Counted from the first letter of the stretch, positions 31,479 through 39,850 are shown. The stretch: DNA of 64,000 nucleotides from CAYYYJ01 sp964631205 (GCA_964631205.1 CAZVWU010000003.1:1-64000); one strand, 5' to 3'. A program made the numbers and translations. Notes: generated by a model from the letters alone, not told the origin.

Positions 31479-33650
31479 ATGGTGGGTAAGGAAGAACACT
31501 CTGAAAAGGTCCAGCAGCTGATGAGCAATCCTAAGAATATAAGGAACATAGGGATTGTTGCGCACATACACCACGGCAAAACAGCCCTCACCGACAATCT
31601 GGCAGCGAAAGCTGGGTTTTTGGCTGAGAAGCTGGCTGGTGTGAAAATGCTCACGTGGATAGACCCCCAGGAGCATGAGAGGCTGATGACTATTTACGGA
31701 GCTACTGTCACAATGCCTTATGAGTATGAAGGCCAGCCTTATCTGGTTAACCTATTTGACACCCCCGGCCACGTGGATTTTGGGGCTGATGTCACGCAGG
31801 CTATGAGGGTTGTGGATGGCGGAGTTGTCCTTGTCTGCGCTGTTGAAGGGATTATGCCGCAGACAGAGACTGTTCTCAAACAAGCCCTTGCTGAGAGGGT
31901 GAAACCTGTTCTTTTTATCAATAAGGTTGACCGCGCGATAAAAGAGCTTAAGCTGACTCCTGAGGCCCTGATGAAAAGGCTGGAGGATATCGTCATAGAA
32001 GTGAACAAATTTATCCAGGGCCATATAGAGCCTGAGTTTAAGGACAAGTGGATTGTAAAGGTTGCGGATGGGTCTGTTGCCTTTGGGTCTGCTGTCAAAA
32101 GGTGGGCGATCTCTGTCCCTTCCATGAAAAAATTTGGGGTCAATTTCAAGGAGATAGTTGACCTGTGTTCTGAGAACAAAGATGATGAACTTGCCAAAAA
32201 AACGCCGCTGGAGTCAGTTGTGATGGACATGGTTGCGAAACACTTGCCGAGCCCGCTAGATGCGCAGCCTTATAGGATCCCGAAGATATGGAAAGGAGAC
32301 CCTTTATCCGAGGACGGGAAAGCATTAGTCGGATGCAATTCAGATTCAAAGCTGATAGGCACAATAACAAAGATTGTTTATGATCCGAGGGCGGGGATGA
32401 TCTGCACTGCAAGGGTTTTCTCTGGCAAGCTGGTAGAAGGGCAGGATATTTGGATGAACAACCTGAAAAAAAATACAAAAGTCCAGCAGATCACTACCTT
32501 TATTGCGAACACAAGGATCCCTGTCAAATACGCGCTGGCCGGCAACATAGTCGGTTTGGTTGGGCTTAATGACGTCATTGTGGGCGAGACTATCTCGCCT
32601 CCTTCAACGCCAGTGGAGACCTTCGAGGCAATAAAGCATATATTTGAGCCTGTTGTGACAAAGGCTATGGAGCCTAAAAATCCGCAGGATCTGCCAAAAC
32701 TTATTGAGATTCTTAGGAAGCTTGGAGCAGAAGACCCGACATTGAAAATACAGATTAATCAGGAGACAGGGGAAACCCTTATATCCGGGCTGGGCGAGCT
32801 TCATTTGGATGCTAAGGTGGAGAGGAAAATCAAGGAAAAGGGTATCGAGATAAACGCCTCGCCTCCTATTGTTGTCTACAGGGAGACGATAAGCTCGAAC
32901 TCACCTGTAGTGGAAGGCAAGTCGCCAAACAAGCACAACAAATTTTATTTGTCTGTCCAGCCTCTGCCAGAGGCAATTTACAAATCGATGCTGGAAGGCG
33001 AGATAAAGGACGGTGAGATCAAGGGAAAACATACTGAAGCAGTGAAAAAGCTTCAGGATCTTGGGATGGACAAGGATCTTGCAAAATCAGCTGTCCTTAT
33101 TTCAAACCACTGCATATTTTTTGATGTCACAACAGGGGCACAGTACTTAAGCGAGACAATGGAGCTTGTGAAGGACGGGTTTACTGAAGCTGTTGAAAAC
33201 GGGCCGCTTGCAAAAGAGCCCTGCGCTGCAGTGATGGTGAGCCTTACAGATGTGGATCTGCACGAGGATGCAATACACAGGGGGCCTGCGCAGGTTATAC
33301 CAGCAGTGAGGCAGGCCATCCATGAGGCTATGAGAGGGGGGGGAGCTTCCTTATTCGAGCCTAAACAGGTTGTAAGGATAGATACGCCACAGGAGTTCCT
33401 GAACAATGTTTTGACTGAGGTTAACAACAGGCGCGGCGAAATAGTCGATGTCAAACAGGAAAGGTCTACTGTCGTCACTGCAAAGATACCTGTTGCAGAG
33501 ATGTTCGGGTTTGAGGGGCGCCTAAAGTCTGCCACAGCAGGAAAAGGGTTCCAGAGCATGATGGATGTTATGTTTGAACGCGTCCCCCGCGAGCTTCTGG
33601 CCCAGATTGTCAGCAGGATAAGGGAGAGGAAGGGGCTGCCTAATGTTTAA
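31479..33650 (+). CDS. fusA: Translation elongation factor 2
   Basis: The 723-residue GTPase has the full archaeal EF-2 domain order. G1 is VAHIHHGKTALTDN, where EF-2 normally has DHGKTT. Switch I reads EHERLMTIYGATV, where the family has ARGITI, but the Mg-coordinating Thr is kept. G3 is DTPGHVDFGADV and G4 is INKVDR. The diphthamide loop LHEDAIHRGPAQVIPA keeps the modified His. The C-terminus ends IRERKGLPNV, shorter than the usual ending. The ATG at 31479 is used; the longer frame contains the leader hairpins and has no homology. It moves tRNA-mRNA along the ribosome with GTP hydrolysis. Confidence 0.95.
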   Translation: MVGKEEHSEKVQQLMSNPKNIRNIGIVAHIHHGKTALTDNLAAKAGFLAEKLAGVKMLTWIDPQEHERLMTIYGATVTMPYEYEGQPYLVNLFDTPGHVDFGADVTQAMRVVDGGVVLVCAVEGIMPQTETVLKQALAERVKPVLFINKVDRAIKELKLTPEALMKRLEDIVIEVNKFIQGHIEPEFKDKWIVKVADGSVAFGSAVKRWAISVPSMKKFGVNFKEIVDLCSENKDDELAKKTPLESVVMDMVAKHLPSPLDAQPYRIPKIWKGDPLSEDGKALVGCNSDSKLIGTITKIVYDPRAGMICTARVFSGKLVEGQDIWMNNLKKNTKVQQITTFIANTRIPVKYALAGNIVGLVGLNDVIVGETISPPSTPVETFEAIKHIFEPVVTKAMEPKNPQDLPKLIEILRKLGAEDPTLKIQINQETGETLISGLGELHLDAKVERKIKEKGIEINASPPIVVYRETISSNSPVVEGKSPNKHNKFYLSVQPLPEAIYKSMLEGEIKDGEIKGKHTEAVKKLQDLGMDKDLAKSAVLISNHCIFFDVTTGAQYLSETMELVKDGFTEAVENGPLAKEPCAAVMVSLTDVDLHEDAIHRGPAQVIPAVRQAIHEAMRGGGASLFEPKQVVRIDTPQEFLNNVLTEVNNRRGEIVDVKQERSTVVTAKIPVAEMFGFEGRLKSATAGKGFQSMMDVMFERVPRELLAQIVSRIRERKGLPNV

Positions 33651-34022
33651 AGTATATTTTAGAGAAGGTTATACACTTAGAGTTAATTGAAAATAGTTTA
33701 CAAAATCAATTTACTTTTTATTTCAAATAGAGGCTACATCTATTTATTTTAAAGAGATTTCTTTTTTAAGTCAAATTTTAATTTTAAAAATATAATCTCT
33801 GGTATATCTTCCAAAAAAGATGTTTTTTAAAATATATTATTAAAAGTATTTTTTATAGAATATTATAGGATTTTCCAGAATTTTTAACTCCCGAATCCAA
33901 AATAACTTTCCTACTCCAATTAAATTCTTAATCGCTATACACAGCCACATATTCTACTAGAAGCGAACAGGCTGGGAATATGTTTTTATACCAGCTGTTT
34001 ATAAAGTATTCTATAGATTGGA
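33651..34022. other. AT-rich intergenic region with one dispersed repeat copy
   Basis: About 370 bases without a credible gene. The first 230 bases are extremely AT rich. Positions 33904-33928 hold the exact dispersed repeat described separately. TATA-like TTTATAAAG at about 33999 lies close to the following gene. Confidence 0.6.
33904..33928 (+). repeat. Dispersed intergenic repeat A, copy 1
   Basis: A 25-base sequence beginning AACTTTCCTACTCCAATTAA. An identical 25-base copy occurs in inverted orientation at 44683-44707, with variants at 34276 and 39826. All copies are outside genes. Confidence 0.75.
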
Positions 34023-34271
34023 ATGGGATTTCTCGAAAAGCCAGTGATTCACGATGGCATAACGTTGTTAGGTGGGAAAGCTATCGAGAATGGAGGCTCG
34101 TGCAAACCAGCTCTCTTTTTATATAGATTGTCAACAGGAGATTATGCATTAGAATTAGATCACGGCAACAACAGGATTAGAGTTGTAGATCGGCTTGACG
34201 AAAAATATGCTTTAACGAGTTTTGGGGAAATCCAGAACGATGAGGATTTTTATAGAAAATTCCGGCGCTAA
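34023..34271 (+). CDS. Hypothetical protein
   Basis: An 82-residue soluble protein with a beta-rich pattern (KPALFLYRLSTGDYALELD, NRIRVVDRLD). Not recognised. It is flanked on both sides by copies of dispersed repeat A. TATA-like TTTATAAAG precedes the ATG by about 25 bases. Confidence 0.5.
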   Translation: MGFLEKPVIHDGITLLGGKAIENGGSCKPALFLYRLSTGDYALELDHGNNRIRVVDRLDEKYALTSFGEIQNDEDFYRKFRR

Positions 34272-34275
34272 CATC

Positions 34276-34300
34276 AACTTTTCTACTCCAATTAGATTCT
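34276..34300 (+). repeat. Dispersed intergenic repeat A, copy 2 (variant)
   Basis: Differs from copy 1 at about two positions (ACTTTTCTACTCCAATTAGA core). It begins five bases after the stop codon of the 34023 gene. Confidence 0.7.
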
Positions 34301-34352
34301 GAATGACCAGATGGATTTTAAAGCTTGGGCTTTCTATGAGCGATAGCTGATG

Positions 34353-34646
34353 TTATTTCAGGCTCTCGAGATGTTTTTCCAAATCCTTGTAGTCGTGTTT
34401 TCTGTCAAGGATGCACACAAAAACAACTTTATCCCCAAGAAGCGCATAAATCAGCCTGCTTTCCTCGCCTTGAATATTTAATCTGATTCTGTAGACATGA
34501 GAAAAGTTTTTAGTGTGTATTCTTTTGTATCTAAAAGGATCCAGTTTGATGAGCTCAACCTTTGATTTTATTATTCTTCTGGATTGCTCTGGGAAGCGCT
34601 CTAACTGCCTTACAAAATACTCTGTAGCAACTGCTTCAAAGCTCAT
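34353..34646 (-). CDS. RelE/ParE-family toxin
   Basis: The 97-residue protein is of the RelE/ParE fold: AVATEYFVRQLERFPEQSRRIIKSK, DPFRYKRIHTKNFSHVYRIRLNIQG, SRLIYALLGDKVVFVCIL and DRKHDYKDL. Basic residues in the second and third strands could contact mRNA or gyrase; the target is not predictable. It overlaps the antitoxin by four bases. Confidence 0.8.
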   Translation of the reverse strand: MSFEAVATEYFVRQLERFPEQSRRIIKSKVELIKLDPFRYKRIHTKNFSHVYRIRLNIQGEESRLIYALLGDKVVFVCILDRKHDYKDLEKHLESLK

Positions 34647-34894
34647 GACAACGCTCTCATGAGCTCTTGCTCGGATTTTATTTTCCCTTTGGAAATAGAG
34701 GCTTCTATCAGCTTTTCTATAAGCTCAACTTCCTTTCCAGTGAAGGAATCGTCATAGCCTGCTTCAAAAACCTTTTCCCTTAGGGCTTCTGCTGCCAGTT
34801 CCTGTACATTCCTGAATCCATGCTGTTGCGCATATATCCCTGCCTTCTCCAAAAGTGTTTTAGGCACTGTCAAATTGACTTGTTTGGTTTCCAT
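34643..34894 (-). CDS. Antitoxin of the RelE/ParE-like pair
   Basis: The 83-residue protein begins METKQVNLTVPKTLLEKAG, a ribbon-helix-helix-like strand and helix used for DNA binding, followed by a helical partner-binding tail. It overlaps the toxin by four bases and comes first, the usual order. Confidence 0.75.
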   Translation of the reverse strand: METKQVNLTVPKTLLEKAGIYAQQHGFRNVQELAAEALREKVFEAGYDDSFTGKEVELIEKLIEASISKGKIKSEQELMRALS

Positions 34895-34912
34895 ACTAAT
34901 AGATACTTTTCA

Positions 34913-34926
34913 GTATTTATAAATAC
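34913..34926 (-). promoter_or_regulatory. Promoter palindrome of the RelE-like pair
   Basis: GTATTTATAAATAC is a perfect 14-base palindrome containing the TATA box, about 20 bases before the antitoxin ATG. It could serve both TBP and the ribbon-helix-helix antitoxin. Confidence 0.45.
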
Positions 34927-35035
34927 CTTTTACAGCCTATTTGTTCTCAATAGCCTGCCTCGCCGCTTCTGCTGCAGAAAAAACATAAATAACAGGTTCT
35001 TAATTTCTTAAGGCTCGAACGTCCAGGCTGGAAAC

Positions 35036-35064
35036 TATTCTAACTTTCTAAGCAACTGTTTGTA
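35036..35064 (+). repeat. Dispersed intergenic repeat B, copy 1
   Basis: A 29-base sequence beginning TATTCTAACTTTCTAAGCAA. It matches the complement of 42571-42599 with one mismatch. It lies in the gap between the antitoxin and the 35175 gene. Confidence 0.75.
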
Positions 35065-35174
35065 CTTTAGAATAACACGGACAATTTTTATTCCTATCTT
35101 TTTTATTTCTATGCTTCTGTCCTCGATTGTTGTTAATCTATATATGGATTAATCCATGTTTTCAAGAGCCTGCC

Positions 35175-35663
35175 TCAACTTTCTGTCTTGGGTCCTGTGT
35201 CTTCGGTCTTCCCAAGAGCCTGCCTTGCTGCCTCTGCTGAAATCTGGTCGTCAAAGTCTTTTGCAATCCTTTTTGTGCGCCTGACAAAGGCGTTTATCTG
35301 GGACTGGGCCTTGTCTATAAGCTGGTTTACTGTTGAGCCGTCCAGAACATACCCTTTCATAAATTCGTCTGTCCCCTGGACAGGCATTTTTACAAAGGTG
35401 AGCAGGCCTAAAGTCCGCCATTTCCTTAATTCCTCGTATGTCTGGGAAAGGCTGACTTCCAATAATTTTGCTATAGTTTCTATTGGCAATGGTGTGTTAT
35501 TCCGCCTTGAGTGAAGCAGGAATTTCAGGAGCTTGGCATGCTTTGCCATGCTTACTTTTCTCTGCAATCCCAGCCTCTGGACTAATATTTCTGCCAGATC
35601 ATCTGAGGAAACTGCTGTTTTGTAATCAGGCGGGTTTATCTCTTTCAATACAATATCTGCCAT
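35175..35663 (-). CDS. Winged-helix protein of unknown target
   Basis: The 162-residue protein (start at 35663; 35675 also possible) has a winged-helix-like centre: KLLKFLLHSRRNNTPLPIETIAKLLEV then SQTYEELRKWRTLGLLTFVK, and a C-terminal helix with a disordered tail. A DNA-binding regulator is likely. It lies downstream of the SDR gene on the same strand. Confidence 0.6.
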   Translation of the reverse strand: MADIVLKEINPPDYKTAVSSDDLAEILVQRLGLQRKVSMAKHAKLLKFLLHSRRNNTPLPIETIAKLLEVSLSQTYEELRKWRTLGLLTFVKMPVQGTDEFMKGYVLDGSTVNQLIDKAQSQINAFVRRTKRIAKDFDDQISAEAARQALGKTEDTGPKTES

Positions 35664-35683
35664 TTTTTTGTACATATAGCCCT

Positions 35684-36409
35684 TTAGAAGTCCCCCAATG
35701 GAGAAATTATGATTTCATCAATCATTGTATTTTTTGGCTGATTCGCAATGAAAATAATTGAATCAACAACTGATTTTACATGGACTCGTTTTGTTCCGTG
35801 TTTTTTGTGCAATTTTCCTTCTGAATCATCGATGTCCAAATCGCTTGCAATACTCCCCAAATATACAGAAGTGACTTTGATGTTATATCTTGACGCTTCG
35901 TGTTTGAGCGCTTCTGTCATTCCAGATGCCCCGAATTTTGCCGCATAGTATGGTGTCAAAACTTTACCTTCAAATGCTCCAATTCCATGCCTATATGATG
36001 AGGTCAATAAACTGAATATATGCCCTGATTTTTGTCTAATCATTTGTTGTAAGCAAAGTTTTGTTATGTAAGTTGTTCCTTTGGTTGTTGTATCGATCAA
36101 TTGGTCAATATCTTCTTTAGTTGCTTCCAATAATGATTTATCAACCCAGCCAGAAGCATTATTTATCAAGACGTCAATTTTTCCATATCTTTTAACAGTT
36201 TCATTAATCAATTTTTCACAGTCTTCCCATTTTGAAATATCACATTTTGTAATGGAAAAATTTCCTTCTATCCTATCCTTAAACTCTTCAATTTCTTTTG
36301 TGCTTCTAGCTGTCGCAACTACATCAAAACCATTCCTTGACATCCCAATGGCAAGTGATTTGCCGATTCCTTTTCCTGCTCCCGTGATTAAAACAACTTT
36401 ATTTGCCAT
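35684..36409 (-). CDS. Short-chain dehydrogenase/reductase
   Basis: The 241-residue enzyme has the SDR hallmarks: TGAGKGIGKSLA at residues 8-19 for NAD(P) binding, LINNASG, catalytic Ser in FSLLTSS and YYAAKFG with the Tyr-x-x-x-Lys pair. The arginine in TARSTKE after strand 2 favours NADPH. The substrate is unknown. Codon and base composition look more AT rich than the neighbours, which would fit a transferred gene, though this was judged only by eye. Confidence 0.88.
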   Translation of the reverse strand: MANKVVLITGAGKGIGKSLAIGMSRNGFDVVATARSTKEIEEFKDRIEGNFSITKCDISKWEDCEKLINETVKRYGKIDVLINNASGWVDKSLLEATKEDIDQLIDTTTKGTTYITKLCLQQMIRQKSGHIFSLLTSSYRHGIGAFEGKVLTPYYAAKFGASGMTEALKHEASRYNIKVTSVYLGSIASDLDIDDSEGKLHKKHGTKRVHVKSVVDSIIFIANQPKNTMIDEIIISPLGDF

Positions 36410-36494
36410 ATTATTTTGACCAAACTCATTTTAAACTTCTCTTTTTCTAATATCCCAAGTTAATAATTGAAACTTCTTTCATTTTTTGTACAAA

Positions 36495-36620
36495 CTATAA
36501 CCTCCTTTTAGTCTCAAATATATGCCCGCACTCCTTGCATTCCCAATGATGTGCAGGGTCATCTGCCCTTGCTGTAAGAATCTCCTGAACTTTAATTTTC
36601 CCGCATTTTGGGCATTCCAT
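36495..36620 (-). CDS. 41-residue TFIIS-like zinc ribbon
   Basis: The frame encodes MECPKCGKIKVQEILTARAD, then DPAHHWECKECGHIFETKRRL. This follows the C-terminal zinc ribbon of TFIIS/TFS (CxxCG, RSADEP, CxxCG), but the acidic hairpin that stimulates RNA cleavage is altered from DE to DD and the N-terminal domain is absent. It could be a reduced transcription-cleavage factor or another nucleic-acid-binding ribbon. Confidence 0.7.
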   Translation of the reverse strand: MECPKCGKIKVQEILTARADDPAHHWECKECGHIFETKRRL

Positions 36621-36664
36621 ATGTAATAGTTTTTACCTCAATGTTTTCTTTTGGGTGCTAGACA

Positions 36665-36904
36665 TCATGCCTCTGACAAGGATATTGTAAACTTGGTTTT
36701 ACATCGGTTGCAATATACAGTCTGCCTCATTGATTGGAACGGCTTTTTTCCGGCAAGATAAGGCTTTTTCTGCTCTGTCATGTCATCCTTCCCGCATTTT
36801 GGGCAGCAGCTGTTGCAATACATTTTGCTGCATTGCTTGCAGTAGTGCTGGCATCCTACCTTTGGAATGAGATTTCTGCACACCGGACAGTTTCTGTTTT
36901 TCAT
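36665..36904 (-). CDS. Zinc-ribbon protein with three Cys clusters
   Basis: The 79-residue protein contains CPVC, CQHYCKQCSKMYCNSCCPKCG and, after a 28-residue linker, YCNRCKTKF. About 11 cysteines and a His could bind two or three zincs in a treble-clef or RING-like arrangement. It is cytoplasmic and not assigned to a family. Confidence 0.65.
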   Translation of the reverse strand: MKNRNCPVCRNLIPKVGCQHYCKQCSKMYCNSCCPKCGKDDMTEQKKPYLAGKKPFQSMRQTVYCNRCKTKFTISLSEA

Positions 36905-36954
36905 GGCGTCTCCTCGCCAATAAAGCCCCTAATTCTGGCTTTCATAACTACCCT

Positions 36955-37380
36955 TCACTGGCCTATAACTATTATTCCTTCTATCTGACTAAAACTTTTG
37001 TCAAAGGTTGCTATATTGTTTATCCGGAAAGTCTGCATCAGGGAGATGTTTGTGCAGTCTGTAAAACTTAAGCCATCTGTTTTCTGGAAAAGTTCCCATG
37101 ATTTTTCGATTAGCAAATTGCTGATCTTTATAAGAACTATCTCCGAATTTAAAATGAAATTGCCAAGGTTGATTGCGGTTTGCCTGCCAGCTTTTCTGGA
37201 AGTGACTGTCACAGCTTCATCAAATATATAATCTGAAGTCACAGTCTCCCCATATTTATTTTCTGCCAGCTCCTGGAATATTTTCAATGCCTTTCCATGA
37301 TGGATGTCGGCATCATTCATATAAGCATAAAGGAAACTGGCATCCAGGAATATTGCTATACTATCATTCCCCCTTCCCAT
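36955..37380 (-). CDS. PIN-domain toxin (VapC-like)
   Basis: The 141-residue protein has the PIN pattern: IAIFLDASFLYAYMN with first Asp, VTSDYIFDEAVTV with Glu, LSFTDCTNISLM with Asp and IATFDKSFSQI with the last Asp. PIN toxins cleave RNA, usually tRNA or rRNA. The start at 37380 overlaps the antitoxin by 17 bases; 37392 is an alternative. Confidence 0.85.
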   Translation of the reverse strand: MGRGNDSIAIFLDASFLYAYMNDADIHHGKALKIFQELAENKYGETVTSDYIFDEAVTVTSRKAGRQTAINLGNFILNSEIVLIKISNLLIEKSWELFQKTDGLSFTDCTNISLMQTFRINNIATFDKSFSQIEGIIVIGQ

Positions 37381-37600
37381 AGAGTATTTCATCAGCTTCT
37401 ATGCTTGTCCTTTCTGTCCCTTTTCCCCAGTTTGTTGGCTTGAGGTCTTTAAGGCTCAATTTTGGCTTTTTTTCTGTTTTTTCAAGCCATTCTGCCATTG
37501 CCAGATTGAGAGCTGAACCTATTTTTAACCCCTCTTTTACAGCCTCTGCCTTGAACTCCCTAAAGACTCTTTTATCAACTTCTTTCACAGTCAGCTGCAT
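37364..37600 (-). CDS. VapB-like antitoxin
   Basis: The 78-residue protein begins MQLTVKEVDKRVFREFKAEA with LKIGSALNLAMAEWL, a ribbon-helix-helix-type DNA-binding domain, and a C-terminal tail for PIN binding (DLKPTNWGKG, EADEILYG). A GTG at 37624 is an upstream alternative start. It precedes the toxin as usual. Confidence 0.8.
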   Translation of the reverse strand: MQLTVKEVDKRVFREFKAEAVKEGLKIGSALNLAMAEWLEKTEKKPKLSLKDLKPTNWGKGTERTSIEADEILYGKGE

Positions 37601-37630
37601 AATCCAAAAACCTTTCTTCCGCACCTAAGT

Positions 37631-37651
37631 AATACTTGTATTACAAGTATT
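37631..37651 (-). promoter_or_regulatory. Perfect 21-base palindrome, VapBC operator candidate
   Basis: Ten-base arms AATACTTGTA and TACAAGTATT flank a single central T. The palindrome overlaps the TATA-like CTTTAAATAC of the antitoxin promoter and lies 31-51 bases before the ATG at 37600. A dimeric ribbon-helix-helix antitoxin would be expected to bind it. Confidence 0.6.
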
Positions 37652-37758
37652 TAAAGTTTTACTTTTCACTAAGAATACTCACAAGAAACGTTAAACACTT
37701 CGAAAGAATAGAGGGGATGCTCAGAAATCTTTTTATTTCTGAAGTTGATAATTTAAAC

Positions 37759-38109
37759 ATGAGCAAAACTTTGGATAGGCTATATAACGAAGGCGTACGG
37801 ATAGCTCTTCCGCCGCGATTTACAATATCGGCTGATACAGGATTCATAGATAAAGCTCTCCGTGGGCTTGAAAGGTGCAATAAGGCTTTAGATGGAGAGG
37901 AAAGTCTGATAGTATACAACATTCTTTCAGGTTTTGGTGGTGTCGAGAAATTTCATACTATTTATGCAGCAAGCAGGGCTAAAGAAGTTGCCGCTAAGTA
38001 TAGGGACCGTTATGGCACCATTACTCATGGTTGGCTGGAAAAGAGGAAAGCCGGTCTTGTTAAAGGAATCTATGATGTGAGGGGTGGGATTGTCTGGGGA
38101 TACGTGTAA
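37759..38109 (+). CDS. Hypothetical protein
   Basis: A 116-residue soluble helical protein from the ATG at 37759 (37717 is another candidate start). It begins MSKTLDRLYNEGVRIALPP. No family recognised. Its 3' end overlaps the tail of the convergent gene by 40 bases. Confidence 0.5.
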   Translation: MSKTLDRLYNEGVRIALPPRFTISADTGFIDKALRGLERCNKALDGEESLIVYNILSGFGGVEKFHTIYAASRAKEVAAKYRDRYGTITHGWLEKRKAGLVKGIYDVRGGIVWGYV

Positions 38110-38903
38110 TACTCTTCAACAAATGCTCTTAATGCATACCAGACAGAAGTTTTGTTATTAAACCTGTTGCGCCTCAAAAATGATTTTAACTTTTTGAGGT
38201 TCTTTCTCCTAACAAATGTACTAACTGTAACATCCCTTTTTCCTGCTAAAAACGGGATTTCACAGTTTATCAGTTGTATAAGATCTTCCCTGTTTACTGG
38301 TTTAGTTCTTGTAGTTATGAGAGGTACATCATCTGATCCGTATATTGCCTTCCTGTTTTCTACAGCATTGTTGCTTCTTCTTTCCTTTAGGTAGGTGCCG
38401 TATCTGTCTAATTTAAACTTGGAGCACACGATTTTGAACAGATTTAGCAATTCGTTTAAGTCGTCTTCATTTTTAGCGCTGAGTAGCATATTGTATTCCA
38501 TTGCTTCTCCAATAACTTCTAAATCGGATTTTCTTGCTTCGATGGGGCTAATTTCTTTCCCATCTATTGTAAAAAACCTGAATCTTTTACCTCGTTTTGA
38601 TCTTCTCCAAAGAGGCAGAGTAAGATATGTCGCTGCTCTTTCCATGTGTTTGTAAATGCCCCTTGCTTGTATTATAGGGATGGGATCCAGAAATCCTTCC
38701 TTTATCAAAACCTTTTTCAGTTCCTTAAAATGTCTATGCCTCGGAGTCAGATCAGAATGAAAGTAATCTAGAAAGAATGGTTTGATATCATAAGGATTAC
38801 TGTACACGTTATAGCCTGTATACACATTTTCGGCTATGCCTCTATAGAATGCTTTTCTTACACATCTGAGTTCAGATTCTGTTAACTCAAGCTCTTGTCC
38901 CAT
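38070..38903 (-). CDS. Hypothetical orphan protein, TGYN type
   Basis: The 277-residue protein has charged helices in the N-terminal half, a TGYNVYSNPYD segment near residue 35, and a basic C-terminal region (RRKNLKKLKSFLRRNRFNN). It resembles the protein at 40070 in length and in the ordered TGYN-x-Y-S/T, ...L-x-K...G-F/Y-L pattern, so they may be distant relatives. No known domain. Confidence 0.55.
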   Translation of the reverse strand: MGQELELTESELRCVRKAFYRGIAENVYTGYNVYSNPYDIKPFFLDYFHSDLTPRHRHFKELKKVLIKEGFLDPIPIIQARGIYKHMERAATYLTLPLWRRSKRGKRFRFFTIDGKEISPIEARKSDLEVIGEAMEYNMLLSAKNEDDLNELLNLFKIVCSKFKLDRYGTYLKERRSNNAVENRKAIYGSDDVPLITTRTKPVNREDLIQLINCEIPFLAGKRDVTVSTFVRRKNLKKLKSFLRRNRFNNKTSVWYALRAFVEEYYTYPQTIPPLTS

Positions 38904-39206
38904 CGAATAAATTAACCACGTGGGTTTATAAATATAGACCATTATCTGGTAACTACACTTTATACTAACTGTTTATAAAAAGACTTTCATAATTCAATTG
39001 TAGTAGGCAGCCCTCCACGAGTAAATCCGAAATCGAGAGCAAATAATACTGATTCCTCAAAACCTCCTTCTGCCCAGATAATATTACTTTTTTCGAACTA
39101 GTATATATAATTATGGGTTGTGATTGTAGTGGAAGAGTTTTCAGGGATTTGAGGTTTTCTGGGACTAAAAGTACTTCATAATTAGATCGGAGTGGGAGAA
39201 ATTCAG

Positions 39207-39485
39207 CTAAATCCTGTATTTTTTCTCTATCTCTTCTTCTAGTCTAACACCAAAATAAATTTCATCTATTTCTCTTACTCTTTTTATAGGCAGTCCTGTA
39301 TCCCCTATCACCAAACGGTCTGCGCCAACAATCTCCATAGTCCCTATGTATCTCACTCCTCTTCTATCTTTTACAGTGACTGTAGCACCTTGATATCTAG
39401 GATTAAATTTATTTCCAGAATTCCCATCGCCCACAAATAGATGACTGCCTCCTCTGCAATTATACGAAACAGAAAATATGCTCAT
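39207..39485 (-). CDS. Hypothetical small beta protein
   Basis: A 92-residue protein with an SH3-like series of strands (ATVTVKDRRGVRYIGTMEIV, DRLVIGDTGLPIKRV). Its stop is followed by a 263-base stretch to 38943 without a credible gene; only a 22-codon frame with a TATA-like element too close to its ATG (39113) was seen there. Confidence 0.5.
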   Translation of the reverse strand: MSIFSVSYNCRGGSHLFVGDGNSGNKFNPRYQGATVTVKDRRGVRYIGTMEIVGADRLVIGDTGLPIKRVREIDEIYFGVRLEEEIEKKYRI

Positions 39486-39487
39486 AT

Positions 39488-39808
39488 TCAGTTTTTGTTC
39501 TTTTCTTCCTCAATAGTTTTCAGCTGCAGCTGCTCAAATTTCTTCATTATTGCTTCAAGGTTGTGCGCAACATCCCAGCCGTCATTGGTTAATTTAACTG
39601 TCTTTATCCTGCCGGATTTGCTGAATTCAACCAAACCGAGCTTGTTTAAAGAATTAAGGACTTTTACAGTGTGGGAATAGGTGCAGTCTGCGTGTTTTGA
39701 TAGTATTGTGGTGTATATGTTCTGGTCTTTGGCTGTCTTTAAGCCAAGGAAAATTTTGGCTGGCTTTTCCCTCAAAAACAGATCTTCCAAAGGGTTTTTT
39801 TCTACCAT
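39488..39808 (-). CDS. Winged-helix transcriptional regulator
   Basis: The 106-residue protein has a MarR/ArsR-like winged helix: FLGLKTAKDQNIYTTILSKH, YSHTVKVLNSLNKLGLVEF, wing SKSGRIKTVKLTNDG, and a C-terminal dimer helix. It starts the two-gene unit with the 39207 gene, two bases apart. Confidence 0.7.
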   Translation of the reverse strand: MVEKNPLEDLFLREKPAKIFLGLKTAKDQNIYTTILSKHADCTYSHTVKVLNSLNKLGLVEFSKSGRIKTVKLTNDGWDVAHNLEAIMKKFEQLQLKTIEEEKNKN

Positions 39809-39825
39809 AAATCAGCTTACACTCC

Positions 39826-39850
39826 AAGTTTTAATTGGAGTAGATAAGTT
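39826..39850 (-). repeat. Dispersed intergenic repeat A, copy 3 (diverged)
   Basis: Reading the complement, the sequence keeps the core TACTCCAATTAAA and matches about 19-20 of 25 bases of copy 1. It lies 17 bases before the winged-helix gene start, so it might sit in its promoter. Confidence 0.5.

Noticed and set aside
34995..35040. A GGCTCGAACGTCC stretch resembling a tRNA T-arm
   Set aside because: No acceptor or anticodon stem pairs could be found around it. No tRNA or rRNA gene is supported anywhere in the window.
39113..39181. A 22-codon frame starting MGCDCSGR
   Set aside because: The TATA-like stretch ends only a few bases before the ATG, too close for initiation, and nothing else supports translation.
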